This document shows positions 1 through 7,159 of a stretch of DNA of 41,517 nt, piece by piece. Numbering within the stretch: the first letter of the stretch is position 1; every line of letters begins with the position of its first letter. The position numbers and the translations under genes are program-made. The notes under the pieces are model-generated. The model was given only the letters and a program-made list of their open reading frames with translations, ran no database searches and had not been told where the DNA came from. The stretch lies in IMG/VR virus record IMGVR_UViG_3300048589_000946, positions 1-41,517 of that record. One strand, given 5' to 3'. This DNA comes from a virus.

Positions 1-66
1 GATCGACAGCTTGCGGCCGGCGATCTCGATCTCGCGCGGCTCGGGTACGAAGGTTTCAAGACCCAT
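1..66 (-). CDS. Phage tail gene, N-terminal fragment cut by the window edge
   Basis: Only 22 codons are visible, reading MGLETFVPEPREIEIAG and onward. The ATG lies 11 bp after the stop of the tail tube gene and has a purine-rich AAAGGCGA upstream. In siphovirus-type Mu relatives the gene after the tail tube usually encodes a tail assembly chaperone or small tail protein, and the visible start fits such a protein. The product cannot be named firmly from this fragment. Confidence 0.5.
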   Translation of the reverse strand, partial: MGLETFVPEPREIEIAGRKLSI

Positions 67-77
67 TGAAGTCGCCT

Positions 78-1037
78 TTACTTGATGATGATGGCCAGTT
101 CGTCGTCGCCGGCATTGGGCAGCAGGCGCAACTCGGAACTCATCAGGTGGCGGCCCTCATAGTTTTCGGCCTGCGGATCGATCCGCTGCACCCTCGGGGC
201 AAAGATCACCACCTTGTTGCCGGCCTCGCTGCCGTGGTTGAAGCCGAGCGATGTCACCACGTTGTTGGTGATGTCGGTGCGCCAGGTAACTTCGTCGGCG
301 GCACTCAGCGCCACGCTCATCTTGCCCATCGCGTCGCGCTGGGTGATGTCGATTGCCTCGCCGCGCAGCAGCTTGATGTGGCTCAGCGTGTTGCCAAGAT
401 CGATCTCGAGCCCACGCGAGACCAGTACGGCGCCGCCGGTGACGCCGCCGCCTGCGGCCTGGGTGCCGCCGAGGCGGATGTCGCCGGAATTGGCTTCGGT
501 GATCACCTGCGGCCGCTGCCAGGCGGTGAAATCGGTGTTCACCCCATCGTGTGCCACCGCCCAGCTGTCGTAGCCCATGAACCGGAACTTCATCATCGGG
601 CGCTGATAGGCCGTCAGGTCGAGTTTGACCGAACCCCGGCAGCCGCTCGAATAATACATGACCCCATCGACCACGTACCGGATGGCGCCACTCTCGAAAT
701 TCTCGGAGATCGGTGTGTAACGTACATGCGAGGCGGCCGTGATCGTCTCGGCCAGCCCGCAGGCGCGCAGCAGTGGCCCGTAGGGCGGGGGAGTGCCGGC
801 GGCGCCGGAACCGGCGATCTCGACATCGAACTCGATCTCGGCACGCCGTGTGCCGATCAGGTGATCCGATCCGCCGAGATAGTCGCGGACCAGCTCGCGC
901 GGCACCACGTCCCGGGCGATGCGGATCCGCGGGTTGGCAACGAGGATTGCTTTGCCCGACGACCAGCCGCCGGGATTGACACCGTAAGTGACCTCGTTCA
1001 CGGCGTGGATCATGGTCTTTCGGCTGAGACGGCTCAT
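78..1037 (-). CDS. Phage tail tube protein
   Basis: A 319-residue protein expected to polymerise into the inner tube of a non-contractile tail. It begins with basic MSRLSRKTM and then has alternating beta-rich segments typical of major tail tube proteins of siphoviruses. It sits directly after the gp36, gp37 and small proline-rich genes, the place where Mu itself has its contractile sheath gene; no sheath-like protein is seen, so the tail is inferred to be flexible and non-contractile. The ATG overlaps the stop of the preceding gene by two bases (ATGA), so translation is probably coupled. The family call rests on context and overall character rather than a diagnostic motif. Confidence 0.65.
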   Translation of the reverse strand: MSRLSRKTMIHAVNEVTYGVNPGGWSSGKAILVANPRIRIARDVVPRELVRDYLGGSDHLIGTRRAEIEFDVEIAGSGAAGTPPPYGPLLRACGLAETITAASHVRYTPISENFESGAIRYVVDGVMYYSSGCRGSVKLDLTAYQRPMMKFRFMGYDSWAVAHDGVNTDFTAWQRPQVITEANSGDIRLGGTQAAGGGVTGGAVLVSRGLEIDLGNTLSHIKLLRGEAIDITQRDAMGKMSVALSAADEVTWRTDITNNVVTSLGFNHGSEAGNKVVIFAPRVQRIDPQAENYEGRHLMSSELRLLPNAGDDELAIIIK

Positions 1038-1195
1038 TTGCCGGGCTCCTTCTGTTCGGGCTTCGGTTTCGGCTCGGGCTCAGGCTCAGGCGCAGGAACC
1101 GCCGGTGCGGCGTCGATGCGCCGGCTGAGCTTGCCGGTCCTGGGGTCCAGGACGTAGGAGCCGCCGGCGCGTGGCCTTTCGGGGATCGGGGTCAT
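1034..1195 (-). CDS. Small proline-rich phage protein (gp38/DUF2635 position)
   Basis: A 53-residue protein with start and stop each overlapping a neighbour by an ATGA, which strongly supports it as real. The N-terminal half contains SYVLDPRTGKLSRR, which resembles the short 'V-DP-TG-L' core of DUF2635 proteins found between gp37 and the tail genes of Mu-like phages. The C-terminal half is a low-complexity Pro-Glu/Pro-Lys run (PEPEPEPKPKPEQKEPGK). Function unknown; probably a minor tail or connector accessory. Confidence 0.6.
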   Translation of the reverse strand: MTPIPERPRAGGSYVLDPRTGKLSRRIDAAPAVPAPEPEPEPKPKPEQKEPGK

Positions 1196-1635
1196 GTCAT
1201 CACCTCCAGATGATCGGGCAGGACGAAATCGATCTGATAGACCAGCGCGTCGCCGGCCATCGACACCAGGCGCAGGCCCCGCATTTCGAACACGCCGGTG
1301 GTGGCGGGGTCCGGGGTCCAGCCGCAGATCGCCGCCAGCACCGCGTCGATGACGCCACTGACCCCGTCGAGGCCGCGGGTGGCGGTCTTGTCGCGGCCGC
1401 GAAAGGCCAGCACCACACTCACCAGCCGGCCGACGGCCTGGCTGTAAAATCCGGTGTTTGCCGTGCGGACGCTGCCGGCGGTCATCCCCGCCGGCACCAC
1501 ATGCGCGGCCGGGGTCACCTGCGGCAACTCGCCCCGGGCCACCAGCGCGGTCAGATCGGCCGCGCCCTCGACCCGGTTCTGCAAGGCCGGCACCTGGGCC
1601 TTCAGGCGCGCGATGACATCATCGACCAGCGCCAT
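1192..1635 (-). CDS. Mu gp37-like protein (DUF1834 family), tail terminator region
   Basis: A 147-residue protein resembling the DUF1834/gp37 family of Mu-like phages, thought to act at the head-tail junction or as tail terminator. The N-terminus MALVDDVIARLKAQVPAL is the usual amphipathic helix, followed by a beta-rich body with the pattern typical of tail completion proteins. The ATG overlaps the last base of the gp36-type gene's stop (TGATG). Its position between gp36 and the tail tube supports the call. Confidence 0.7.
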   Translation of the reverse strand: MALVDDVIARLKAQVPALQNRVEGAADLTALVARGELPQVTPAAHVVPAGMTAGSVRTANTGFYSQAVGRLVSVVLAFRGRDKTATRGLDGVSGVIDAVLAAICGWTPDPATTGVFEMRGLRLVSMAGDALVYQIDFVLPDHLEVMT

Positions 1636-2063
1636 CAGATGAACCCCTTGAGATTGGTCTCGGTCAGCGGCCGCTCGCGGTCGGTGATCCGCACCCCGCC
1701 CGACCCGCTGCCTTCCGGCTCGGCCCCGGCCAGATCGAGCTTGACCCGCCCGTCGGCAATATCGCGCAGGGCGCGCAGCGCGTCGTCATAGTCGCGGCGG
1801 ATCTTCGGATCGGGATCATAGGGATGCAGCTTCCAGATCGCGATGACCTGGGCGATGTCGGCGATCAGCGCCGGGGTCGCAGTCAGCGGCAGTGCATAGC
1901 GCGCCGCCAGGTGGCCGTCGATCTGGGCGTCGGTATCGGCCAGGGCGCGGTCCACGACAGCCGTGACGATTGCCCCCGTCGCCACCTCGGCGCGGTCGGT
2001 CAGCGCGATCAGGGTGCGCGCGCCGTAGCGATCGGTCAGCTGGGCTTGCGTGGCATAGGTCAA
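1635..2063 (-). CDS. Mu gp36-like protein (DUF1320), head-tail connector
   Basis: A 142-residue DUF1320 family protein. The opening MTYATQAQLTDRYG and the following helical 'R-LADTDAQIDGHLAARYALPL' region are highly characteristic of Mu gp36, a structural protein at the head-tail interface. The start is a TTG, chosen because an AGGAG lies nine bases upstream and the family begins at this residue. It is separated from the preceding gene by about 100 bp holding a hairpin, the largest gap inside this part of the structural operon. Confidence 0.8.
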   Translation of the reverse strand: MTYATQAQLTDRYGARTLIALTDRAEVATGAIVTAVVDRALADTDAQIDGHLAARYALPLTATPALIADIAQVIAIWKLHPYDPDPKIRRDYDDALRALRDIADGRVKLDLAGAEPEGSGSGGVRITDRERPLTETNLKGFI

Positions 2064-2132
2064 GGCGGATAGCTCCTGAATTCAAGGTGCCGGTCTCTCC
2101 CGGCGGTCACGGCCTCAGTGTTCTCCGTCGCA

Positions 2133-2152
2133 GCCGGGATCAAAGCCCCGGC
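2133..2152. terminator. Hairpin between head genes and gp36-type gene
   Basis: GCCGGG and CCCGGC form a 6-bp stem with an 8-base loop just after the stop of the 94-residue gene. No T-run follows on the minus strand, so it is more likely an attenuator or mRNA processing structure than a strong intrinsic terminator. Confidence 0.3.
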
Positions 2153-2165
2153 ATCCCTCGCGGCG

Positions 2166-2450
2166 TCAGGGTTCGGCGGTCTCGATCATCTCGACACTCA
2201 GCGCCGGATCACCGGCCAGGGCGGCGATCTCCGCCTCGGTCAGATCACCCGCCGCAATGTCCACAGGTTCGGGGCCAAAATGCCGTCCGGCCCGCCAGCG
2301 GCCCCGCTTCGGCCCGGTGACCCGGACCAGCATCGTCGACGCCGGATTGGTGGCGGGGGCACTGTCCGCCCCCGCCTGCGGCAAAGAGCCGGTCTCGGCA
2401 GCCGCCTGGATGCCCTTCTCGGGCCTGGTATCTTTTGCCTTGCGGGCCAT
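2166..2450 (-). CDS. Mu gp35-like small head-region protein
   Basis: A 94-residue protein directly after the major head gene, the position of gp35 in Mu and of the HI1506-type protein in FluMu. The N-terminal half is disordered (Ala/Gly/Pro/Lys). The C-terminal half has the short folded module VTGPKRGRWRAGRHFGPEP followed by a 'LTEAEIAALAGDPALSV' helix, a layout common to proteins described as phage HI1506-like or LysM-less linker proteins that read 'R-G--F----L--L----L--DP-L-V'. Probably a minor virion protein. Identification by layout and position. Confidence 0.6.
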   Translation of the reverse strand: MARKAKDTRPEKGIQAAAETGSLPQAGADSAPATNPASTMLVRVTGPKRGRWRAGRHFGPEPVDIAAGDLTEAEIAALAGDPALSVEMIETAEP

Positions 2451-2461
2451 CGCTCAGCGCC

Positions 2462-3355
2462 TCACGCCAGCCACGGCACGACCAGCAGCTCGGCGGTGCC
2501 GCGCCAGACGTTGGTGGCCCCGGCCGCGTCGCGTTCGGCGTTGAGGATCTCCAGCCCGGCCTCGCGCAGGGCCGGCGGCACCACCAGCAGGGTGGGCTTC
2601 AGGCCCAGCGGCCGGCCGCCATCGCCCTTCATGCCCTCGATGGCGGCAAAGGCGGCCTTGTAGGCGGCGCCGTCCAGCGTCTGCTTCGATCCATAGGCCA
2701 TCTGCGGAATGCCGTAGCCGACATTGCCGCGCCAGTCGGCGCCATAGACGAAGGTGTTGGAGAAGAACACGTTGTCGTCCTCCTGCCGGTCCTTGGTGGC
2801 AAAGGTGACCGGCTTGCGCTCTTGCAGGATGATCGGCTTGACCGCCCGGTTGGTGCACAACAGGTACCAGGGCGTACCGGCGCCACCGCCGGTATTGGAA
2901 AACGTCGTGGTCGATCCGTCGGCGGCGGTGACCGGATGATCGGTGTCGAAGAAAAACTGGTCGTCCCAGCCATTGGTGGTGAACCCCGCCTTCAGCAGAT
3001 CCCAGACCAGCTGTTCGGGGTATGCCCCGGCGGCCTCGCCCAGCATCGCGAACATCGGGCCGTACTGACCCAGGTTGTCGTCCTCGATGTCGTTGCGGCT
3101 GACCTCGATGGTTTTCTCGAAATGCCGGTTGGCGATCGTGTAGCTGGCCTCGGCGATACCGTCGAGCAGCCGCGGCCCGATCCATTCGCGCATGCCGGTC
3201 ATCTGCCGCAGCCAGCCATAGGTGGCGGATGCGGTCGAGGACCGCACGGTCATGGCGACGCGGTCGCGCTGCGTCGGGGCCTCGCCCAGGGCGCGCTGGA
3301 ATTCGGTCTTGAAACCGACCCGCAGGGCGCTCAGCGATGTGGAATTCAGGATCAT
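2462..3355 (-). CDS. Major head (capsid) protein, Mu gpT family
   Basis: A 297-residue protein matching the Mu-like gpT major head subunit, which builds the icosahedral shell. Family marks are the N-terminus MILNSTSLSALRVGFKTEFQ, the TYGWLRQMTGMREWIGPR block, the 'F-KTIEVSRNDIEDDNLG-YGPMF' segment and the FFFDTDHPV motif. Length is close to the usual 300 residues. It follows the protease/scaffold and decoration genes, which is the standard capsid gene order for this phage group. Confidence 0.92.
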   Translation of the reverse strand: MILNSTSLSALRVGFKTEFQRALGEAPTQRDRVAMTVRSSTASATYGWLRQMTGMREWIGPRLLDGIAEASYTIANRHFEKTIEVSRNDIEDDNLGQYGPMFAMLGEAAGAYPEQLVWDLLKAGFTTNGWDDQFFFDTDHPVTAADGSTTTFSNTGGGAGTPWYLLCTNRAVKPIILQERKPVTFATKDRQEDDNVFFSNTFVYGADWRGNVGYGIPQMAYGSKQTLDGAAYKAAFAAIEGMKGDGGRPLGLKPTLLVVPPALREAGLEILNAERDAAGATNVWRGTAELLVVPWLA

Positions 3356-3367
3356 GGATCAGGCTCC

Positions 3368-3799
3368 TCAGGATGCTTTGGTCAGGGCTTCGTCAAGGCG
3401 CACCCAGACGCCCTGGGCGTCCACGGCCTCGATGATACCGGCGGCAGATCGGGTGTTGGTGGCATGGGTCTTGGCCACGGTCTGGTCGTCGACCGCGTAG
3501 CAGACGTCACCCACCTCGGCGATCGTGATCGCGTCGGCGGCGGTCGAGTTGGCAAAGCGGAAGCTGCCGGCGCGGTAGCGCGCGGTGATGGCGCCGTTGG
3601 CGCCTGCGGCATTGTCGGCCCGCGCATCGGCAACGCCGACGCCGACCAGGCCAGTGGCGGTCTGGCCCTTGACCAGATATCCGCCCGCATTGCGCATCAC
3701 CAGCGCCCCGGCGTAGATCACCGTCGCGGCGGCAACGCCTTCGACGCGGTAGTCGCCTTCGCGGCGCGGGGTCATGCGGTCGTCAGTCAGAGCAGCCAT
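3368..3799 (-). CDS. Capsid decoration or cement protein (DUF2190-like)
   Basis: A 143-residue, glycine- and alanine-rich, beta-strand dominated protein located between the protease/scaffold and major head genes. It shows the 'G---YAGALVMRNAGGYLVKG----GLVGVGVADARADNAAGA' style of DUF2190-like structural cement proteins, which bind the outside of the capsid and stabilise it. The ATG shares one base with the stop of the upstream scaffold gene (TGATG). Confidence 0.65.
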   Translation of the reverse strand: MAALTDDRMTPRREGDYRVEGVAAATVIYAGALVMRNAGGYLVKGQTATGLVGVGVADARADNAAGANGAITARYRAGSFRFANSTAADAITIAEVGDVCYAVDDQTVAKTHATNTRSAAGIIEAVDAQGVWVRLDEALTKAS

Positions 3800-4365
3800 C
3801 AGAGAGCCTCCTGGTCCAGCCCGTCAGCCTTCAGCTGCGCGGCGTATTTCTCGGGATCGATGCCCAGCATCTCGGCCACCTGCGCCTGCTCGGAGCTGAG
3901 CGTGGCGGTGCCGGCGGGTTGCGGCCGCTTCGACGCGGTCGCGGTTTCGCCCAACTGCGGCAGCGAGCCGACCAGCTTTTCGGCACGACCGGGGTTTTCC
4001 ATGTGCAGGGCGATATAGGTGTCGCGCTCGGCCTTCACACCGGCGCGCTTGTCGCGGATCGCCTGGTCGACAAAACCGGTCGCGGCGCGTTTCTTCTCGG
4101 CCGCTTCCATCTCGGCCACCCGGGTCTGCAGCGCGGCATATTGCTCGCCCTGCTCGCCACCGGCGGCCCGCAGGCCCTTCGCGGCGGCGACGATCTGGGT
4201 CAGCGACAATTCGCCATCAAGCCCCAGCGCGCTGCCGACCTGGCTGAGTGCCGCCAGCGGCGCCTCGGCCGGGGTCTCCAGCTTCTTGCCAAGTGCTGCA
4301 AGCACCTCGTCTTCCGAGGCATCCTCGGCCAGGCCAAGCATCCTGGCCACTTTCCCTGCGAACAT
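3799..4365 (-). CDS. Internal in-frame start giving separate scaffold protein
   Basis: Inside the protease/scaffold gene an ATG at 4365 (MFAGKVARMLGLA) is preceded by AAGGAG nine bases upstream, a far better ribosome site than the one of the full-length gene. It would give a 188-residue protein covering only the scaffold half. Mu and relatives make a free scaffold (Z) from an internal start in gene I, so this is the expected arrangement. Seen: start and ribosome site. Inferred: that it is used. Confidence 0.6.
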   Translation of the reverse strand: MFAGKVARMLGLAEDASEDEVLAALGKKLETPAEAPLAALSQVGSALGLDGELSLTQIVAAAKGLRAAGGEQGEQYAALQTRVAEMEAAEKKRAATGFVDQAIRDKRAGVKAERDTYIALHMENPGRAEKLVGSLPQLGETATASKRPQPAGTATLSSEQAQVAEMLGIDPEKYAAQLKADGLDQEAL

Positions 4366-4839
4366 GCTGTCCGTCTCCTTGCTGCTGAGCGGTGTGAGTG
4401 TGGCGACCGCCGGATCATTGGTCAGCGCGGCGCGGGCGATGGCCCGCACCACGCCGGTCTTCTTGTCAAACCCGATCACCGGCGACAGGCCCCAATAGGC
4501 GCGGTCAGACAGCAACGCGTGGCCGCGCGCCGTCCATTCGATCCGCCCCCAGATGCCATCGCCGCGCTCTTCCATCGCCTGCACATAGCCAACCGCCGGC
4601 GCGTCAAAGCCGGCCTTGCCGGCTGTGTCGGTCGAATGGTTGAGGTCGATATGGATGCGCGCCCGGGCGGCAAAGCTGTCGGTGATCAATGCCGCCGCGT
4701 CGTCATAATGCCAGGGGCCGCGACCGTCGCGGGCCCGGAACTGCCCCCTGGGCAGCAGATGCACCCACTCCGGCACCGTCCCATCAGTGGCATCGGGCAG
4801 GGCAAGCGCGGAAAGGGCGATGAAAGCGGTGTCGGTCAT
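3799..4839 (-). CDS. Mu gpI-like prohead protease/scaffold
   Basis: A 346-residue protein corresponding to Mu gp32 (protein I). The N-terminal half carries the protease, with LLPRGQFRARDGR, the HIDLNHSTD segment and the later YWGLSPVIGFD block conserved in this family; the C-terminal half is charged and coiled-coil prone (residues about 220-310), the scaffold portion that assembles the prohead before being degraded. No strong ribosome site precedes this ATG; a GTG at 4866 is an alternative start. It overlaps the decoration gene by one base. Confidence 0.82.
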   Translation of the reverse strand: MTDTAFIALSALALPDATDGTVPEWVHLLPRGQFRARDGRGPWHYDDAAALITDSFAARARIHIDLNHSTDTAGKAGFDAPAVGYVQAMEERGDGIWGRIEWTARGHALLSDRAYWGLSPVIGFDKKTGVVRAIARAALTNDPAVATLTPLSSKETDSMFAGKVARMLGLAEDASEDEVLAALGKKLETPAEAPLAALSQVGSALGLDGELSLTQIVAAAKGLRAAGGEQGEQYAALQTRVAEMEAAEKKRAATGFVDQAIRDKRAGVKAERDTYIALHMENPGRAEKLVGSLPQLGETATASKRPQPAGTATLSSEQAQVAEMLGIDPEKYAAQLKADGLDQEAL

Positions 4840-4953
4840 GGCGGCGATATTCGCCGCCAGCCGCACCCGCGTTCATGCTCAACAAGTTGTCAGCAGATAT
4901 GGCGGCGGGAACCCGGCGCCGTCGTCACAGGCTGACCCGTCTTGACGCCTGGG

Positions 4954-5472
4954 TCAAGAACCGCCGTTCAACGCAGCTTCAAGCCATTCGCCGATGATAT
5001 CCAGGACATCGTTGCGGTCGTCCTCGGACAGCCCGAGGAATGGCCGCGCCGGAATGTCGCCCCAGGGGATCGAGTGGAAATGATCGCGGCCCAACTTGTC
5101 CTTGCCGATATGGGCGCCGAACTGGCCCTGCGCCGCCCCCATCTGCATCACCGCCGCCTGGATCGCGTTCGAACCGACCTCGGCATAGTCGGGGCCGTAC
5201 TGGTGGGCAATGCCGGCCGCCATGTAGCCGTCCATGGTCAGCGGATGCGGCCCGTGTTTCTGGCCGGTCCTGGCATAGCGATCCAGCGTCACCTGTGATC
5301 GCGGCGCAAAGGCGGTACCTTCCGGGGTCACGCCCGCAGCGATGCGGGCCTTGGTCGATGCAACGAGGGCCGCTCCGATGCGGTTCATCACCGGGGTCAT
5401 GTCGGTCACACCTGTCGACATGTTGGCCAGCGCAGCGGTTACCGCGTCGTCATCGATGTCGATACGGATCAA
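4954..5472 (-). CDS. Phage virion morphogenesis protein (Mu gpG)
   Basis: A 172-residue protein of the gpG/virion morphogenesis family, involved in tail completion and head-tail joining. The opening 'IRIDIDDDAVTAALANM', the 'IG-ALVASTKARIAAGVTPEG-AF-PRS' block and the C-terminal 'IPARPFLGLSEDDRNDVLDIIGEWL' are family hallmarks. The start is a TTG that overlaps the previous stop (CCTTGATCC), with GGCGAGG upstream. A small CTTGAC/GTCAAG hairpin spans the stop codon (4941-4958). Confidence 0.85.
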   Translation of the reverse strand: MIRIDIDDDAVTAALANMSTGVTDMTPVMNRIGAALVASTKARIAAGVTPEGTAFAPRSQVTLDRYARTGQKHGPHPLTMDGYMAAGIAHQYGPDYAEVGSNAIQAAVMQMGAAQGQFGAHIGKDKLGRDHFHSIPWGDIPARPFLGLSEDDRNDVLDIIGEWLEAALNGGS

Positions 5473-5675
5473 GGTACGTCGTCCTCGCCAAAGGGGATTT
5501 TTCTGGCTGGGCCGTCCCGGAGCGCGCGGCCCAAACCTTCCGCCAACATATGGAACGCAGGGCGTTCTTGCGCTGTGGCCATTGCCCGCAAACGGGCGAA
5601 CTCTTCAAGAGGGTCCGCCACGGAATGAGGATCACGGATCAGTCGTTTGGCCCGTTCGATAGTTTCTGACATCAT
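5469..5675 (-). CDS. Small acidic protein coupled to MuF-metallopeptidase gene
   Basis: A 68-residue protein whose ATG overlaps the MuF stop by one base (TGATG) and whose stop overlaps the gpG start. It is largely helical (MSETIERAKRLIRDPHSV, then EEFARLRAMATAQERPAFHML). I do not recognise the family. Position right behind a MuF protein with an extra C-terminal enzyme domain is where an immunity or chaperone protein would sit in MuF-toxin loci, so that role is a hypothesis; a plain small morphogenesis protein is equally possible. Confidence 0.6.
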   Translation of the reverse strand: MMSETIERAKRLIRDPHSVADPLEEFARLRAMATAQERPAFHMLAEGLGRALRDGPARKIPFGEDDVP

Positions 5676-7159
5676 CCCAGCCTGTCCAGGCGCTTCAAGA
5701 AAGCGAGCAGCGATGGGTGAATGCGTTGTCGAGCGCCATCTCCGCCGCGCAGATACAGCGTAAACACTTCTGCAAAAAATTCAAAACGATCTGTTGACGC
5801 ATAGTCGCTGACCAGCAGGTGCCACCCCTCGCGAAGCATGGTATTTTCGGAAAGCAGCGCGTCGATCTCGGATGCGTTCACATCGTGCAGCCGGTGCGCC
5901 ATCTCGTGGACCATCACCGTATCCGTGTCCTGCGTCATCGACCATTGCCAATTGCGGATCAGTGCGGCGCGCTCCTGCACTTCTGGTGCTGCTCTGGTCA
6001 GATCGAGGCGCCATTTCTGTTCGCTCTCCTCAGCAAGGTCGAAGGTCAGCGACCTTGCAACCCAGGCATTGTCGCCCGTACCGGCGCGGAGCAGAACGGA
6101 TCTTGTCGTCGGAAAGTAGCCCGCCAATTCGCCCGGAACCATAGGCACCGGACCCCAGGGATGCTTTTCATATGCCCCGATGAATTTCAGCGGCGGCAGA
6201 TCAAATCGCTCCTTGACCTCCTGAGCCGTCCGCAGGATCGTCTCGATGCCGACCTTGTCCATCTCGGTCGGCATTTCGATCCAATCCGCGACACCAGCAG
6301 CCTGCGCACGCGCCACCGCCGCTGTTGTTGACCGTGCCGGGGTCAGCTTCTGGAACGGCAGTGGTTCCGACGGCGACGCCATGGCCCGAATGTAGTCGGA
6401 CAATGCCGCGCCCAGCGGTGCGGGAAGACGCGCCGCCTTTTCTATTGTCATGCGCCGGATGTCCTCAGCCACGCCCGCCCCTGGTGCATAAGCCCAGCCC
6501 TTGCCAATCCCCGGCGGCGCGCCGGTCTTGGGATCGCACCGGTCCCAGCCTTCAGGCAGCTTCTTGTCCGGGTCGCCGCCCATGCGGCGGATACCCTTTT
6601 CGCTATCAGCACCCTCAGCGAGGCAACCGCAGCCCCACCCGTTGGGTGGATAGTGGGTCTTCCAGAACGGGTGCTCCGGCGGTAGAGCGACGCCATCCCA
6701 GGACAGGTGGTCGAGACGCGGATGCGCGGCACCGCTGTGGCGATAGACCCAGAACCGGTACTTGCCGTCGACCAGCTGCGCATGTCGGCCAGCCATGTAG
6801 CTGGTGCGCATGTTCGTCTGGTAGATCACCCGCGTGCGCCATGCCTCGCCCTTGGCGCTGCCCCCGCCGGCTCCGCCGGGCCAGCCGTGCGTTTCGACGA
6901 TCTTCCGCCAGTCTCGCCGGAACTCCGCGAGCGTGGTCCCGCCGGTTATGCCCTTGTCGACCGCGGCTGCTATGTCGGCCAGAACATCCGCCTTGGCCAC
7001 ACCAGCGGCCATAAAGGCACGCTCATGGCCCTCCTGCCAGATATCATCCCAGCGCGATGTCGCCACCAGGTTGCCCAGCCGCAGACGCCAGGCGGCGACC
7101 TGTTCGGCGAATGGCTTGCGAAAAGTGGCGGCCAGCGCTGGGTCAGTCACCGGCCTCAT
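5672..7159 (-). CDS. MuF head protein with C-terminal HExxH metallopeptidase-like domain
   Basis: A 495-residue Mu gp30/MuF (phage head morphogenesis) protein. Residues about 1-200 are the MuF domain, with the IYQTNMRTSYMAGRHAQ stretch and the PPNGWGCGC cysteine motif typical of the family, which binds at the portal and may enter the cell with the DNA. Beyond the usual length there is an extra domain (about 290-495) with HEMAH at 418-422 and a downstream FEFFAEVF whose Glu464 (or Glu460) can serve as third zinc ligand, a gluzincin-type arrangement also seen in lethal-factor-like peptidases. This layout matches MuF polymorphic toxins. The start overlaps the portal gene by 17 bases. Peptidase activity is inferred from the motif only. 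Confidence 0.8.
   Translation of the reverse strand: MRPVTDPALAATFRKPFAEQVAAWRLRLGNLVATSRWDDIWQEGHERAFMAAGVAKADVLADIAAAVDKGITGGTTLAEFRRDWRKIVETHGWPGGAGGGSAKGEAWRTRVIYQTNMRTSYMAGRHAQLVDGKYRFWVYRHSGAAHPRLDHLSWDGVALPPEHPFWKTHYPPNGWGCGCLAEGADSEKGIRRMGGDPDKKLPEGWDRCDPKTGAPPGIGKGWAYAPGAGVAEDIRRMTIEKAARLPAPLGAALSDYIRAMASPSEPLPFQKLTPARSTTAAVARAQAAGVADWIEMPTEMDKVGIETILRTAQEVKERFDLPPLKFIGAYEKHPWGPVPMVPGELAGYFPTTRSVLLRAGTGDNAWVARSLTFDLAEESEQKWRLDLTRAAPEVQERAALIRNWQWSMTQDTDTVMVHEMAHRLHDVNASEIDALLSENTMLREGWHLLVSDYASTDRFEFFAEVFTLYLRGGDGARQRIHPSLLAFLKRLDRLG

Noticed and set aside
78-1037. Contractile tail sheath (Mu gpL)
   Set aside because: The protein is about 319 residues instead of about 500 and lacks sheath features; a tail tube protein fits better.
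2435-4018. Long plus-strand open frame opposite the head genes
   Set aside because: It covers several well supported capsid genes on the other strand and has no protein features.
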